A program made the translations under genes and the position numbers. 14,225 nt of DNA from Bacteroidota bacterium. Its GTDB lineage: Bacteria > Bacteroidota > Bacteroidia > Chitinophagales > UBA2359. The stretch covers positions 2,656-16,880 of the forward strand of contig JAHDCM010000015.1 in the NCBI GenBank assembly GCA_020629895.1. Direction: 5' to 3'. Every line of letters begins with the position of its first letter. The first letter of the stretch is position 1. Shown here piece after piece: positions 14,109 through 14,225 of this stretch. Below the pieces are notes generated by a model. That model had not been told where the DNA came from. It ran no database searches and saw only the letters and a list, made by a program, of their open reading frames with translations.

Positions 14109-14176
14109 GGCAAATTAAAATAAATAAATCCCTAACTAGACGAGTAAAGTTGTGGATTTATTTATTTTATTTTGCC
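14109..14176. repeat. Long AT-rich inverted repeat upstream of mutS2
   Basis: Arms at 14109-14131 and 14154-14176 are 23 bp with one mismatch. Each is edged by GGC/GCC on the outside and ATCC/GGAT on the inside, with an AT-only middle. The 22-base loop carries an AACT/AGTT pair that can extend the stem inward. No T-run follows on either strand. It begins 38 bp upstream of the mutS2 start codon, so it could be the end of an upstream transcript or a cruciform near the mutS2 promoter. Confidence 0.65.
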
Positions 14177-14225
14177 TTAATAAAGCGTCCACTAAAAAAC
14201 CAATAGTGCAACAGATAAAGATAGA

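Noticed and set aside
14012..14206. 64-codon hydrophobic open frame on the plus strand
   Set aside because: It begins antisense to mutS2 and passes through the long inverted repeat; the apparent hydrophobicity comes from T-rich sequence.

Overview
This looks like a chromosomal stretch of a low-GC Bacteroidota bacterium, possibly Saprospira/Aureispira-like (a weak guess). The signs are: no consistent Shine-Dalgarno sites, one promoter matching the Bacteroidota -33 TTTG / -7 TAnnTTTG pattern, a RemB/Wzi-like outer-membrane protein, a CrtD-type carotenoid desaturase, a secreted M1 peptidase and MutS2. There are no tRNA or rRNA genes, no insertion sequences and no CRISPR array. Most genes are housekeeping.

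Layout. 1-661 (-): N-terminal 220 residues of an exported outer-membrane-type protein that runs off the left edge. 710-1102 (+): small membrane-anchored coiled-coil protein. 1107-2321 (-): LYS1-like saccharopine/alanine dehydrogenase family enzyme. 2394-2612: copy A of a repeat built around a hairpin. 4088 down to 2685 (-): nth-lgt pair (endonuclease III, then prolipoprotein diacylglyceryl transferase). 4110-5576 (+): carotenoid desaturase, divergent from nth across only 21 bp. 5658-6287 (+): haem-copper oxidase subunit III. 6288-6801: gene-free stretch ending in a promoter with an overlapping 16-bp palindrome. 6802-7977 (+): exported transglutaminase-like protein. 7978-8564: gene-free stretch with an imperfect dyad, a strong bidirectional terminator and repeat copy B. 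10223 down to 8565 (-): M1 metallopeptidase. 11339 down to 10332 (-): helical protein of unknown function. 14071 down to 11654 (-): mutS2. 14109-14176: a long AT-rich inverted repeat upstream of mutS2.

The genes do not form one pathway. nth and mutS2 are genome-maintenance and nucleic-acid genes. lgt, the RemB/Wzi-like protein, the transglutaminase-like protein and the M1 peptidase belong to envelope or export functions. The desaturase and oxidase subunit act in or on the cytoplasmic membrane. The most unusual content is between genes. Two copies of a roughly 210-bp element share outer sequence boxes, but their central hairpin arms are entirely different in sequence while still self-complementary. 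Both sit just beyond the 3' end of a minus-strand gene. That is what one expects of a repeat family selected for structure.
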